NCBI RefSeq assembly: GCF_017220215.1
Contig: NZ_CP071129.1
Span: forward strand, 62,001-126,000
Direction: 5' to 3'
DNA length: 64,000 bases
Source: Caballeronia sp. M1242
GTDB taxonomy: Bacteria; Pseudomonadota; Gammaproteobacteria; Burkholderiales; Burkholderiaceae
The stretch's first letter is position 1. Each line of letters begins with the position of its first letter. Below the pieces are notes generated by a model, which worked only from the letters and a program-made list of their open reading frames with translations, was not told the DNA's origin and did no database searches. The translations under genes and the position numbers were made by a program. Below are positions 37,071 through 45,627 of the stretch, piece by piece.

Positions 37071-38864
37071 TTATGCAGCGCGCGCCGGTGCCTTGTCGAA
37101 TCGCTCCGGATAGCGGACGCAGAACCGGATGGCAGGGTCATAGGGAAAGAAATCGGCGATTTCGCCTTGCAGCAGTTGCTCCTTGTGACGCTGCCACAGC
37201 GCAGGGTCGAGGAGATCCGCGTGATGCCGCATGAACGCTTCGCGCACGCGCGGATCGCCGAGCAGGAAGGTGTCGTACGTCTCGGGAAAGATATCGTGCG
37301 GCCCGACGCTATACCATGGCTCGCCGGACAACTCGTCTTCCTCGGTGCGCGGCGGCGGCACGCGGCGCACGTTGCAGTCCGTGAGGTACTCGATCTCGTC
37401 GTAATCGTAGAACACCACGCGTCCGTGCCGCGTGACGCCGAAGTTCTTGTACAGCATGTCGCCGGGAAAGATGTTGGCCTGCATCAACTGTTTGATCGCG
37501 TCGCCATATTCTCGGATGCCGTGGTCGATGTCGTCGGCGTGGCCGTTCTTCAGGAACAGATTGAGCGGCACCATGCGCCGTTCGATATACACATGACGGA
37601 TCACGAGCTTGTCGCCTTCGTATTCGATCATCGAGGGCGCTTCTTTCTCCAGTTCGCGGATGAGCGCGTGATCGAGGCGCGCAAGCGGCAGCGCGACGCT
37701 CGAGTATTCCAGCGTATCGGCCATGCGTCCCAGCCGGTCGTGCCGTTTCACGAGCTGGTACTTATCCTGAATCTTCTCGCGCGTGGTTTCCTTCGGCGGC
37801 GGGAAGGCGTCCTTGATCAACTTGAACACGTACGGAAACGATGGCAGCGTGAACACGATCATCACGAGTCCCTTGATGCCGGGGGCGATAATGAACTGAT
37901 CGCTCGAATGCTTCAGATGATGCAGCAAGTCGCGGTAGAACAGATTCTTGCCCTGCTTTTGCAGGCCCAGCGACGTATAGATTTCCGCGTTCGGCTTGGC
38001 CGGCATGATGGTGCGCAGGAAGTGAACGTACGCGGACGGCACTTCCATATCGACCAAAAAATACGAGTGCGCAAAGCTGAAGATGATGAGCAGTTGCTGG
38101 CGCTCGGTCAGCACCGTATCGAGCGCGAGCAGCCCACGCTGCGTATGGCGAATGGCGATGGCGAACGGCAGCAGCGAATCCCCATGGATGATGCGCCCGA
38201 TGATATACGCCGCCTTGTTCCGAAAGAACAGCGACGAAAGCACGTGAATCTGGAAGTTCGGCGCGGGCGCGAAATCGCCGAACGCATCGCGAAGCGATTG
38301 CATCACGCATTGCACGTCGCGCGTCAAATCTTCGAACGGCGGCTCGAGCTGAAAGTTCGTGACGATACGTTCGAGCGTCGCGGCGAGGCCGTCGGTGTCC
38401 GGGTAATACGCGCGATACGTCGGCTTCGCGGCGGGCTCGTCGTTCTCGATGTATTCGGTCGAGATGGCCGGGCGCACAAAGATGAAATCGTTGTTGAAGT
38501 ACGAGCGATGCAGAATCTTGCAGCACACCGAATTAAAAAACGTCTCGGCGCATTCCGGCTGACGATGCGTCGTCAACAGGCCGATGTAATGCAGCTTGAT
38601 TTGCTGCCAGACGTCGTCGTCGATATGCTCGGCGTCGTATTCGTCTTCGAGGAGTGCCACGCATTCCGCCACGCGATCGTCATACGACGCAATGCGCTCG
38701 CGAGCCAGCCGCGCCAGCGCATGCCAGTCGCCGCGCTCGAAGAGCGGCTTCGCTTCGATGGCGGCATCGCGAAACACGCGGTAGTGGCGATCGAACCCTT
38801 CGAGCAGCGTCTGCGCCACATCGAAGCCGATTTGCGACGAAAGCAGCTTGGGGAAGTGGTTCAT
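37071..38864 (-). CDS. aceK: isocitrate dehydrogenase kinase/phosphatase
   Basis: 597-aa bifunctional enzyme that reversibly phosphorylates isocitrate dehydrogenase, directing flux to the glyoxylate shunt. N-terminal regulatory domain about 1-310; kinase domain with ATP loop [27 protein letters not shown], and catalytic segment [28 protein letters not shown]. Length matches E. coli AceK (578). The ATG at 38864 is the family start but has no Shine-Dalgarno; four tandem heptamers lie immediately upstream. Preceded by liuR and followed 28 nt later by can. No aceA/aceB nearby. Confidence 0.96.
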   Translation of the reverse strand: MNHFPKLLSSQIGFDVAQTLLEGFDRHYRVFRDAAIEAKPLFERGDWHALARLARERIASYDDRVAECVALLEDEYDAEHIDDDVWQQIKLHYIGLLTTHRQPECAETFFNSVCCKILHRSYFNNDFIFVRPAISTEYIENDEPAAKPTYRAYYPDTDGLAATLERIVTNFQLEPPFEDLTRDVQCVMQSLRDAFGDFAPAPNFQIHVLSSLFFRNKAAYIIGRIIHGDSLLPFAIAIRHTQRGLLALDTVLTERQQLLIIFSFAHSYFLVDMEVPSAYVHFLRTIMPAKPNAEIYTSLGLQKQGKNLFYRDLLHHLKHSSDQFIIAPGIKGLVMIVFTLPSFPYVFKLIKDAFPPPKETTREKIQDKYQLVKRHDRLGRMADTLEYSSVALPLARLDHALIRELEKEAPSMIEYEGDKLVIRHVYIERRMVPLNLFLKNGHADDIDHGIREYGDAIKQLMQANIFPGDMLYKNFGVTRHGRVVFYDYDEIEYLTDCNVRRVPPPRTEEDELSGEPWYSVGPHDIFPETYDTFLLGDPRVREAFMRHHADLLDPALWQRHKEQLLQGEIADFFPYDPAIRFCVRYPERFDKAPARAA

Positions 38865-38873
38865 ATCGGCGTG

Positions 38874-38901
38874 CGCGGGTCGTGGGTCGTGGGTCGCGGG
38901 T
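38874..38901. repeat. four tandem 7-bp repeats in front of aceK
   Basis: CGCGGGT-CGTGGGT-CGTGGGT-CGCGGGT on the plus strand, ending 9 nt upstream of the aceK start codon, in the place where the ribosome site should be. Confidence 0.7.
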
Positions 38902-38911
38902 TGAGCTCACA

Positions 38912-39334
38912 TCATGCGGCTTTCGCTCGGCGGGCGCGCTTGTCCATGCCCGCTGCGAGCAGCGCGCGGCCTTCCTTTTCATACGCGGCGAGTTCCGCGA
39001 GCGTCGTGTTGATGTCCTCCAGTTGCCGTTCGAGCACTTGCCGATGCGCCGCGATGGTGTCCACGAAGCCGCGCAATTGCGCGGTCGTGCCGGTCGGGGA
39101 ATCGTAAAGGTCGAGCAGCGTGCGAATCTCCGACAGCGTGAAGCCGAGCCGCTTGCCGCGCAACGTCAGCTTCAGCCGCGTGCGATCCCGCGACGAATAC
39201 ACGCGCCGCAAGCCGTTCGCGCCTTCGCGTCGCGGCGCGAGGAGACCCTGATCTTCATAGAAGCGAATGGCGCGAGGCGTGATGTCGAATTCGCGCGCCA
39301 GTTCGGTGATCGAGAAATGCGTGGGCTGAGTCAT
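38912..39334 (-). CDS. liuR: MerR-family regulator, LiuR-type
   Basis: 140 aa. Winged HTH at residues 8-40 (FSITELAREFDITPRAIRFYEDQGLLAPRREG), the arrangement seen in LiuR regulators of leucine/isovalerate degradation. Then RVYSSRDRTRLKLTLRGKRLGFTLSEIRTLL, a coiled-coil dimer helix (about 75-115) and a short Ala/Arg-rich tail with no cysteine pair, so a CoA-type or organic effector rather than a metal. A 20-bp imperfect palindrome lies 41-60 nt upstream. Assignment as LiuR is by sequence resemblance. Confidence 0.8.
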   Translation of the reverse strand: MTQPTHFSITELAREFDITPRAIRFYEDQGLLAPRREGANGLRRVYSSRDRTRLKLTLRGKRLGFTLSEIRTLLDLYDSPTGTTAQLRGFVDTIAAHRQVLERQLEDINTTLAELAAYEKEGRALLAAGMDKRARRAKAA

Positions 39335-39374
39335 CGGGAAAGCGCCGCGCGCGAGCGCGCATGCAACGTTAGAA

Positions 39375-39394
39375 TGACGTTTACGTTATCGTCA
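39375..39394. promoter_or_regulatory. LiuR-like operator in the divergent promoter
   Basis: TGACGTTTACGTTATCGTCA is a 20-bp inverted repeat with two mismatched pairs (8 of 10 pairs complementary). It sits between the MerR gene and the divergent MBL gene and could control both. The TTTACGT core is what one expects for LiuR sites. Confidence 0.6.
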
Positions 39395-39440
39395 ACTTCG
39401 CCGGATTGCAACGCGGCGCAAACCCTCAGAGCACCGACCG

Positions 39441-40514
39441 ATGAACGCACTCGAACATCAGCTCGACTATGTCTTTGCCGACGAAACGCCCGCGCCCGGC
39501 GGCGCGAAAGAAGTGGCGCCCGGCGTCTATTGGCTGCGCATGCCGCTGCCGTTCGCGCTGGATCACATCAACCTGTGGCTGTTGCGCGATGAACTCGACG
39601 GCGTGAAAGGCTGGACCGTGATCGATTGCGGCATCTCGAACGAAAGCATTCGCGCGAACTGGGAGCGCGTGTTCGATACGGTGCTCGACGGCCAGCCGGT
39701 GTTGCGCGTGATCGTCACGCATTGCCACCCGGACCATCTGGGACTCGCGGACTGGATCTGTCAGGGCGGAGACAAGAAACGCTGGAACGTGCGGCTGTGG
39801 ATCTCGCTTGGCGAATATGCGATGGGCCGCGTGATGGCGGCGGGCGACGGCTCCAACGCGGGCGGCGAGCGCGCGGCGCAGCACTTCGCGGCGCACGGCC
39901 TGACGGACGCGGCATCGCTCGATGCGCTCAGGAAGCGCGACAGCTATTACCCGACGCTCGTGCCTTCGATGCCGCGCGAATTCCGCCGCATCCGCGACGG
40001 CGACCGGCTGCGCATCGGTGCGCGCGAGTGGGAAGTGGTGACGGGCTACGGTCATTCGCCGGAGCATGTTGCGCTTTATTGCGCGGCCGATGAACTGCTC
40101 ATTTCCGGCGACATGGTGCTGCCGCGCATCTCGACCAACGTGTCGGTGTTCGCCATCGAACCGGAGGGCAATCCGCTCGCGCTGTATCTGGAATCTCTCA
40201 CGCGCTATGAGGCGATGCCCGCCGATGTGCTCGCGTTGCCCTCGCACGGCAAGCCGTTTCGCGGCGTGAAGACGCGCATCGCGCAGCTTCGCGAGCATCA
40301 TCGCGCGCGGCTTGCGGAAGTGCGCGAGGCGTGCTCGGCGAAACCGTGCAGCGTCGCCGACATCGTACCGATCATGTTCAAGCGCGCGCTCGACATCCAT
40401 CAGATGACGTTCGCGCTCGGCGAGGCGCTCGCGCATCTGAACATGCTATGGCTCGATGGCACGCTTGCGCGTCGGACCGGCGATGACGGCGTGATCCGCT
40501 TCTCGCCGGCCTGA
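39441..40514 (+). CDS. MBL-fold metallohydrolase
   Basis: 357-aa MBL-fold enzyme. Metal sites THCHPDHLG (H94, H96, D98, H99), GYGHSPEHVAL, SGDMVLP and LPSHGKPFRG. Residues about 285-357 form an additional winged-helix-like C-terminal domain seen in beta-lactamase-like thioesterases of the LACTB2/acyl-CoA type. Divergent from liuR with a shared operator; converges with the peptide-binding protein gene (9-nt gap). Thioester hydrolysis in acyl-CoA catabolism is a reasonable guess. Confidence 0.85.
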   Translation: MNALEHQLDYVFADETPAPGGAKEVAPGVYWLRMPLPFALDHINLWLLRDELDGVKGWTVIDCGISNESIRANWERVFDTVLDGQPVLRVIVTHCHPDHLGLADWICQGGDKKRWNVRLWISLGEYAMGRVMAAGDGSNAGGERAAQHFAAHGLTDAASLDALRKRDSYYPTLVPSMPREFRRIRDGDRLRIGAREWEVVTGYGHSPEHVALYCAADELLISGDMVLPRISTNVSVFAIEPEGNPLALYLESLTRYEAMPADVLALPSHGKPFRGVKTRIAQLREHHRARLAEVREACSAKPCSVADIVPIMFKRALDIHQMTFALGEALAHLNMLWLDGTLARRTGDDGVIRFSPA

Positions 40515-40523
40515 AGTGCCGCG

Positions 40524-42119
40524 TTACTGCACTGACACCACGCCGAAGTTCTGCCGCCCGAACGGGCTCACGTTATAGCCGCTGACGTTCGTGCGCGTGA
40601 GCGCGGCGGCGGTCGGATACACGAGCGGAATCCACAGCGCCTGATCGTGGATGATCTTCTGCGCATCCACATACGCCTTCGTGCGTTTGGTGATATCCGG
40701 CGTCGCCTTGCCGTCCGCGATCAGCTTGTCCAGTTGCGGGTCGCAATAGCGCGCGAAGTTGATACCCGACTTCACCGCATTGCAGCTGAATAGCGGCGAC
40801 AGGTAGTTGTCCGGGTCGCCGTTGTCGCCGGCCCAGCCCATGAACAGCATGTCGTGCTTGCCCTGCTTCGCTTCCTTGATCAGCTCGCCCCATTCGATCA
40901 CCTTCACCTGCGCTTTTACGCCGATTTTCGCGAGGTCGGCTTGCAGCAGTTCGGCGCCAGCCTTCGGGTTCGGATTCAGCACGCTGCCATTCGGACGCAC
41001 CCAGATGGTCGTGTCGAAACCGCTCGGAAAGCCCGCATCGGCCAGGAGCTTCTTCGCGCGATCCGCGGAATACGGATACGCCTGCACGTTCTTGTCGTAG
41101 CTCCAGGTGTTCGGCGGATACGGATTCACGGCGGGCGTCGCCGTGTTGTCGAAGACGGTCTTCATGTACGTCGTGCGATCGAACGCCATGTTCAGCGCCT
41201 GACGCACCTTCGGGTTGTCGAGCGGCTTCTTCTGCGTGTTGAGCGCGACGAACGCGGTCATGAACGCAGGCGTTTCGCTGACCTTGAGCGAGCGGTCCTT
41301 CTTTGCGTCGAGCACGTCCTGCGGCTTCGGCGAAAGCGCGATCTGGCATTCGCCCGCCTTGATCTTCTGCGCGCGCACGGTGGCGTCCGGCGTGATCGCG
41401 TAGATGAGGCGGTCGATCTTCGGCTTCGGGCCCCAGTACGACGGGTTCACGTCGTAGCGGATGACGGCATCCTTCGTATAGCTCTTCAGCACGAACGGAC
41501 CCGTGCCGATAGGCTTGCTGTTCAAGTCCACCTGCTTGTTCGCCTTTAGCAACTGGTCCGCGTATTCCGCCGAATAGATCGAGGCGAAGCCCATCGTGAG
41601 AATCGGCACGAAGGTCGCGTTCGGCTCGTTGAGGTCGAACTTCACGGTGTGGTCATCCACCTTCGTCACGCTCTTGATGAGCTTCACGAGGCCCATCGAC
41701 TGCGCGTGCGGAAAGCCGCTCGCGCCCGCCACCTTGTGCCACGGATTGCTCTCCGACAGCATGCGATCGAACGTGAAGACCACATCGTCGGCATTGAGCG
41801 GGCGCGTCGGCTTGAAGTAATCGGTGCTCTGGAACTGCACGTTCGGCCGAAGATGAAACGTGTAGCTCAAACCATCGCTCGATACGTCCCATTTCTCCGC
41901 GAGCGACGGCGCGACTTTCTTCGCCGCTTCGTCGTAAGAGACGAGCGTGTTGAAGATCACGTCTGCCGATGCGTTGGTCGTGACGAGCGAGTTGAACTGC
42001 ACGACATCGAAGCCGTCCGGGCTCGATTCAGTGCAGACGGTAAGCGGCTTGGACTGCGCGAGCATGGGCGCGGCCACGGCGAGGGCGGCGAGAAGGGCAG
42101 GCAAGCGTTTGATGCGCAT
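40524..42119 (-). CDS. dipeptide/peptide-binding ABC transporter protein (DppA-like)
   Basis: 531-aa periplasmic solute-binding protein of family 5. Signal peptide MRIKRLPALLAALAVAAPMLAQ|SK. Conserved: CTESSPDGFDVVQF, LAEKWDVSSDGLSYTFHLRPNVQFQ, PIGTGPFVLKSYTKDAVIRYDVNPSYWG (SBP_bac_5 signature) and VRQALNMAFDRTTYM. Length and the C-terminal SGYNVSPFGRQNF match DppA. GGAGAA precedes ATG 42119. No permease or ATPase genes are adjacent, so it is an orphan here. Confidence 0.9.
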   Translation of the reverse strand: MRIKRLPALLAALAVAAPMLAQSKPLTVCTESSPDGFDVVQFNSLVTTNASADVIFNTLVSYDEAAKKVAPSLAEKWDVSSDGLSYTFHLRPNVQFQSTDYFKPTRPLNADDVVFTFDRMLSESNPWHKVAGASGFPHAQSMGLVKLIKSVTKVDDHTVKFDLNEPNATFVPILTMGFASIYSAEYADQLLKANKQVDLNSKPIGTGPFVLKSYTKDAVIRYDVNPSYWGPKPKIDRLIYAITPDATVRAQKIKAGECQIALSPKPQDVLDAKKDRSLKVSETPAFMTAFVALNTQKKPLDNPKVRQALNMAFDRTTYMKTVFDNTATPAVNPYPPNTWSYDKNVQAYPYSADRAKKLLADAGFPSGFDTTIWVRPNGSVLNPNPKAGAELLQADLAKIGVKAQVKVIEWGELIKEAKQGKHDMLFMGWAGDNGDPDNYLSPLFSCNAVKSGINFARYCDPQLDKLIADGKATPDITKRTKAYVDAQKIIHDQALWIPLVYPTAAALTRTNVSGYNVSPFGRQNFGVVSVQ

Positions 42120-42342
42120 GGGTTCTCCGGTCGGCGGGAGCGCGCTGTTGCGCGTGCTCCGTGAATCACACAGCGTTTGTTCTTGTTGCTCGATGAATCC
42201 GGTCGCGCGATGCCGAGCAAGCACCGCGCCCGCGCGCGTAGATTAGCGAACGCGCGGGCGCGCGACAACGAACCGTTGCGCATACCGATATGTCCCGCTG
42301 TCTGCGTCGGCTTGCCGAACGCGACGCGTCACGCTACACTGC
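42120..42342. other. intergenic region upstream of the riboswitch
   Basis: Spacer between two divergent units. A TACACT near 42334-42339 is a plausible -10 for the riboswitch transcript; no clear -35. Confidence 0.4.
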
Positions 42343-42450
42343 CCCGGTCTTTGGGGAGTAGCCTTCCTTCCGCTTGCGAAGGAGAACGCGTCAACATCCT
42401 CGGCTCTGCTGCCGTGGCGCGTTCGACCGGTCCGGTTTGGCGAGACCACT
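42343..42450 (+). ncRNA. yybP-ykoY (Mn2+) riboswitch aptamer
   Basis: Matches the conserved core of the family: P1 strand GGTCT (42346-42350), followed directly by TTGGGGAGTAGCC, a variable hairpin (CCTTCCGCTTGCGAAGG, 42366-42382), then GTCAACATCCTCGG (42390-42403), a second variable arm and the invariant GGCGAGACC (42439-42447) whose AGACC closes P1 with GGTCT. Known members sense Mn2+ and control export or metal-handling transporters. Here the regulated gene is a CaCA-family exchanger starting at 42605. Confidence 0.85.
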
Positions 42451-42469
42451 GATGTGCCACGTCGTTCTT

Positions 42470-42513
42470 GGTCGGACGTCGCGTGGCGCATCATGGTTCG
42501 CTGACGTCCGACC
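42470..42513 (+). promoter_or_regulatory. candidate riboswitch expression-platform hairpin
   Basis: Perfect 11-bp stem GGTCGGACGTC / GACGTCCGACC with a 22-nt loop, 20 nt past the aptamer. No U-tract follows, so it may control Rho access or translation rather than intrinsic termination. Confidence 0.55.
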
Positions 42514-42604
42514 GTGGAATCATCGTGTCCCCACAACTACAAGACCTCATTCGCTCACGCGCCGACATCGTCTGCGTGCCACGTCGTGCCATGCGAGGTG
42601 CCGC

Positions 42605-43615
42605 ATGACGATGCTTTTCCTCGAACTCGCGTTGATGCTCGCGATCATTCTGATTGCCTCCGAGCTCTTCACCAACGCGCTCGAACACCTCGGCGAACGG
42701 CTCGGCATTTCGGAAGGCGTGACCGGATCGCTTTTCGCCGCAGTGGGCACGGCCTTGCCGGAAACGACGGTGCCGATCATCGCGCTCTTAGGCGGCACGG
42801 CAAGCCGCGCGGTCAACGAGGAGATCGGCGTCGGCGCGATCCTCGGCGCGCCGCTCATGCTCGCGACGCTTTCGACGTTCCTGATGACGCTCGCCATCGT
42901 GAAATCGCGCGGTTTGCGCGGCGTGATCGAGCCGGAGCGCAGCGGCTTTACGCGCGATCTCAACTTCTTCCTGATCGCATTCCTCATCGCGGCTGGCGCG
43001 ATGTTCGTGCCGCATCACGCATGGCAGGTGCGCGCGCTGTTCGCGGCGGGGCTCGTCGGCCTGTACGTGATCTATGTAATCTCGACCTTCAGGGCATCGG
43101 CCAATCTCGTCGAAAGCGGACACGGCACCGAAGCGCCCGAAACGCTCTTCATCTCGCGCGTCGGACTCAAGACGAATCTCGGCTCGATCATGCTGCAATT
43201 TCTGATCGGCATCGTGTTGCTGGTGGGCGGCGCGAAGGGCTTCATTCACGGCGTCGAGGGCGTATCGCAGGCGCTCGGCGTCTCGGCGCTGCTGCTCTCG
43301 CTCATCATCATTCCGATCGCGACGGAGCTGCCCGAAAAGGTCAACAGCATTCTGTGGGCGCGGCGCGGCAAGGACACGCTCGCGTTTGGCAACATCACCG
43401 GCGCGATGGTGTTTCAGGGCACGTTGCTGCCGTCCATCGGCATCATGCTGACGCCGTGGGAGCCGCGCGTCGAAGTGCTGACCGGCGTGCTCATCACGCT
43501 CGCGGCGGCGGCGTGGCTGCGTTTCCATGCGAGAGGGAAGGGCGTCGCGTTGTGGGCGTTGCTCGGCAACGGCGTGCTGTACGCGGCGTATCTGACGTTG
43601 ACGCTCGGGCGCTAG
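42605..43615 (+). CDS. Na+/Ca2+-exchanger-family (CaCA, YrbG-like) membrane transporter under riboswitch control
   Basis: 336-aa inner-membrane protein, about ten helices. The two inverted alpha-repeats are visible: first ASELFTNALEHLGERLGISEGVTGSLFAAVGTALPETTVPIIAL (GTALPET matches the CaCA G-T-S-L-P-E motif), second GAKGFIHGVEGVSQALGVSALLLSLIIIPIATELPEKVNSILWARRG (IATELPE). ATG 42605 has GAGG eight bases upstream. A yybP-ykoY riboswitch precedes it, so manganese (or Mn2+/Ca2+) export is more likely than calcium alone. Converges with the fliT side. Confidence 0.85.
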   Translation: MTMLFLELALMLAIILIASELFTNALEHLGERLGISEGVTGSLFAAVGTALPETTVPIIALLGGTASRAVNEEIGVGAILGAPLMLATLSTFLMTLAIVKSRGLRGVIEPERSGFTRDLNFFLIAFLIAAGAMFVPHHAWQVRALFAAGLVGLYVIYVISTFRASANLVESGHGTEAPETLFISRVGLKTNLGSIMLQFLIGIVLLVGGAKGFIHGVEGVSQALGVSALLLSLIIIPIATELPEKVNSILWARRGKDTLAFGNITGAMVFQGTLLPSIGIMLTPWEPRVEVLTGVLITLAAAAWLRFHARGKGVALWALLGNGVLYAAYLTLTLGR

Positions 43616-43631
43616 GCTCGTTCCGCGCAAA

Positions 43632-43657
43632 TAAAAATGCCCGCGCGAGGCGGGCAT
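43632..43657 (-). terminator. terminator ending fliT and the candidate sRNA
   Basis: ATGCCCGC/GCGGGCAT stem (43637-43657, 5-nt loop) followed on the minus strand by TTTTTATTTG. Confidence 0.88.
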
Positions 43658-43705
43658 CGAGAGCAAAGCTGCGTCATCACATCGACGCTTTCTTGTTGTT
43701 GTTAG
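43635..43705 (-). ncRNA. candidate sigma-28-dependent small RNA
   Basis: Predicted transcript of about 65-75 nt between a strong FliA promoter (43711-43737) and an intrinsic terminator. The 5' end is unstructured and CA-rich (about 43703-43689), then a small hairpin GCGTC/GACGC (43671-43688), then the terminator hairpin and U-tail. No ORF of any size is inside. This is the layout of a Hfq-type sRNA. Expression is predicted, not shown. Confidence 0.6.
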
Positions 43706-43710
43706 TCTGT

Positions 43711-43737
43711 ATAACGGCGCGGGGCAGGGAAACTTTA
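43711..43737 (-). promoter_or_regulatory. sigma-28 (FliA) promoter overlapping the fliT stop
   Basis: Minus strand TAAAGTTT (43737-43730), 11-nt spacer, GCCGTTAT (43718-43711). The -35 is 8/8 and the -10 6/8 to consensus with exact spacing. The first three bases of the -35 are the fliT stop codon TAA. The only thing downstream before the terminator is the candidate sRNA. Confidence 0.8.
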
Positions 43738-44046
43738 GAGCCGCGCGGCCTGTTGATAACGGCTGGCCGCGTCGACGCGCGCGGTCGCCTCGCGATACGT
43801 CTTGCCGAGCGACATGCGCGCGGCTTGCGCCGTCTGCATCAGCGCGGCATCCAGCGTCTGAATCTCGCTCGCGGTCTGCAACGTCACCGGATCGAGGTCG
43901 TTCTCCAATTGCATGATGATCGGCGAACGCAGCTCGGAGAGGCGCGCCGCTTCGATCCAGTCGCCGGCGGCTGCGGCCGCGGCCATGGCGCGCGTGAGCG
44001 ACGCCGCGTGGGTCAGCATGTCTCGTTGGCTCACATCTTTCTCCAT
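43735..44046 (-). CDS. fliT: flagellar chaperone FliT
   Basis: 103-aa helical export chaperone for the filament cap protein FliD. Predicted all-alpha, with LTRAMAAAAAAGDWIEAARLSELRSPIIMQLE matching the FliT-like helix pair, and a C-terminal helix. It follows fliD by 21 nt, the usual FliD-FliT arrangement. In enterics FliT also binds FlhC to inhibit FlhDC, which is notable because flhC is missing from its expected site. Sequence identity of such chaperones is low; the call relies on position as well. Confidence 0.82.
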   Translation of the reverse strand: MEKDVSQRDMLTHAASLTRAMAAAAAAGDWIEAARLSELRSPIIMQLENDLDPVTLQTASEIQTLDAALMQTAQAARMSLGKTYREATARVDAASRYQQAARL

Positions 44047-44067
44047 GCGAATGGGTTGGCGCCTGCG

Positions 44068-45510
44068 TTACTTGTTGGTCGCGAGCGCGCCGGCGCTGTT
44101 CGTGCCGCCGAAAAGCTGCGTCAGGTACGTCGTGTTGCTCTGCATCGTCGCCATGAGCGTATTGAGCGCCGTGAACTGAGCGTTGTATTGCGACGTCAGG
44201 CTGTCGGCGTAGGTCTGCAGCTTCGTCGTCTGATCGGTCAGGCTCTTCAGGTCTGCATTGATGGCGGTCGTGCGCGTATCGATAATGCCGCCCGTTTGCA
44301 GGAACGACGTGATCTTCGAATTCAGCTGCGTGCCGATGCCGTTCGTCTGGTTGAAGAGCTGGCTCACGCGCGTCGGGCTGTTCGAGAGCGCGGTGGAAAG
44401 CGTCGAATCGTCGATGGACAGCGTGCCGTCGTCCTGAAGGTCGATGCCGATCGACGCGAGGTTCGTCGTCGTCGAAGTGGAACCGGAACCCGAACTCACG
44501 CCGCTCGTGATGATGCTGGACAGCGAACTCTGAATGCTCTGAAGCATGGAGTCGCCGAGCAGCACGCCGCCTTGCGAGCCGGCGCTTTTCGTGGAGTCGA
44601 ACGACGACAGCGCGGCGGCCTGGCTCACGAACGAGTTGTACGCGTCGACGAACGCCTTGATCGTGCTCTTTTCCGTGGTCGTGTCGGAGGAGACGGTCAA
44701 CGTCTGCGTCGAGCCTGCCGCAGCCGATGCCAGGTTCAGCGTCACGCCGCCGATCGCGGTCGTGAGCGTGTTGGTCGAGCTCGTGACGGCCGTGCCGTCG
44801 ACCGTGAGCGACGCGTCTTGCGCCGCCGACGTCTGCGTGTAGTTGCTGCTGCCCGTGCTGTACGAAAGCGACGAATCGACGCCCGAGCCGGCGGTGACCG
44901 AAATGGTGTTCGCTGCGCCCGTCGTCTTCGACGCGAGCACGAGATGCTGACCGTCGGTGCCGGTGACGATGGTCGCGCTGATGCCGGGGTTGTCGCTCGC
45001 CGAATTGATCGACGACGCGATGCTCGCCAGCGTGTTCGTGCCGTCGAGCGTCACATTCATCGAGCTCGATCCGAGCGAAAGCGAGAGCGTGCCGGTGCCG
45101 AAGGTGTCGGTGGCGGCGTGCGCCGTCGACGAAATCTTCTGCGCGCTGGCGATGTTGTTGACCGTGATCGCATACGAACCGGCCACCGCGCTCGTGCCGG
45201 CCGTCGCCGTGAGCCCGCTGCCGCTCGCCGTCGCCGTGTACGCGGCGAGTCCGGTGCCGTCGGAAAGACTCTTCAGCGCCGTTTGCACCGATGACAGCGC
45301 GGACTTGATCTGCGAGACGGCGGACAGAAGCGTGTTGTCGCTCGCCGTCTTGTTCGCGATCTGCGTGGCCTGAGCGGTGGTCTTCGCGGTGACGAGCGAG
45401 GAAACCAGCGTGGATACATCGAGCGTGGAGTTCGTCGCGCCGCTGATGATGGACTGCGCGGCAGCGGCCAGTGTGGCGCTGACGTCGGTACTCGAGGTGG
45501 TGGTGGTCAT
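44068..45510 (-). CDS. fliD: flagellar filament cap protein FliD (HAP2)
   Basis: 480-aa secreted cap protein that folds flagellin subunits at the filament tip. N-terminal FliD_N region (LDVSTLVSSLVTAKTTAQATQIANKTASDNTLLSAVSQIKSALSSVQTALKSL) and C-terminal coiled coil (INADLKSLTDQTTKLQTYADSLTSQYNAQFTALNTLMATMQSNTTYLTQLF) are clear; the Ser/Thr-rich middle (about 100-400) is the D2-D3 part. Ribosome site GGAGC precedes ATG 45510. Separated from fliC by a 154-nt spacer with three hairpins. Confidence 0.95.
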   Translation of the reverse strand: MTTTTSSTDVSATLAAAAQSIISGATNSTLDVSTLVSSLVTAKTTAQATQIANKTASDNTLLSAVSQIKSALSSVQTALKSLSDGTGLAAYTATASGSGLTATAGTSAVAGSYAITVNNIASAQKISSTAHAATDTFGTGTLSLSLGSSSMNVTLDGTNTLASIASSINSASDNPGISATIVTGTDGQHLVLASKTTGAANTISVTAGSGVDSSLSYSTGSSNYTQTSAAQDASLTVDGTAVTSSTNTLTTAIGGVTLNLASAAAGSTQTLTVSSDTTTEKSTIKAFVDAYNSFVSQAAALSSFDSTKSAGSQGGVLLGDSMLQSIQSSLSSIITSGVSSGSGSTSTTTNLASIGIDLQDDGTLSIDDSTLSTALSNSPTRVSQLFNQTNGIGTQLNSKITSFLQTGGIIDTRTTAINADLKSLTDQTTKLQTYADSLTSQYNAQFTALNTLMATMQSNTTYLTQLFGGTNSAGALATNK

Positions 45511-45545
45511 CGGATGCTCCGGACGGACTGCCTTTTCTGTTTGCG

Positions 45546-45597
45546 AGCTTTCGTGAGCGCAGCGCCGATGATGAATGTCGCTGCGCTAACGAAAGCT
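45546..45597. repeat. long 19-nt-arm hairpin in the fliC-fliD spacer
   Basis: Arms AGCTTTCG-TG-AGCGCAGCG (45546-45564) and CGCTGCGCT-AA-CGAAAGCT (45579-45597) pair except for a 2x2 internal mismatch; 14-nt loop. No U-tract. Confidence 0.75.
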
Positions 45598-45615
45598 GGG
45601 AGGCGGGCCTCCCAG
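45596..45615 (-). terminator. hairpin 2 in the fliC-fliD spacer
   Basis: Perfect CTGGGAGG/CCTCCCAG stem with 4-nt loop, abutting the long hairpin. Lacks a U-tract, so attenuation or 3'-end stabilisation of fliC mRNA is likely. Confidence 0.55.
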
Positions 45616-45627
45616 TGAACTGCCGAA

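Noticed and set aside
37026-39107. 693-codon plus-strand ORF over aceK
   Set aside because: Antisense shadow; aceK on the minus strand is complete and typical.
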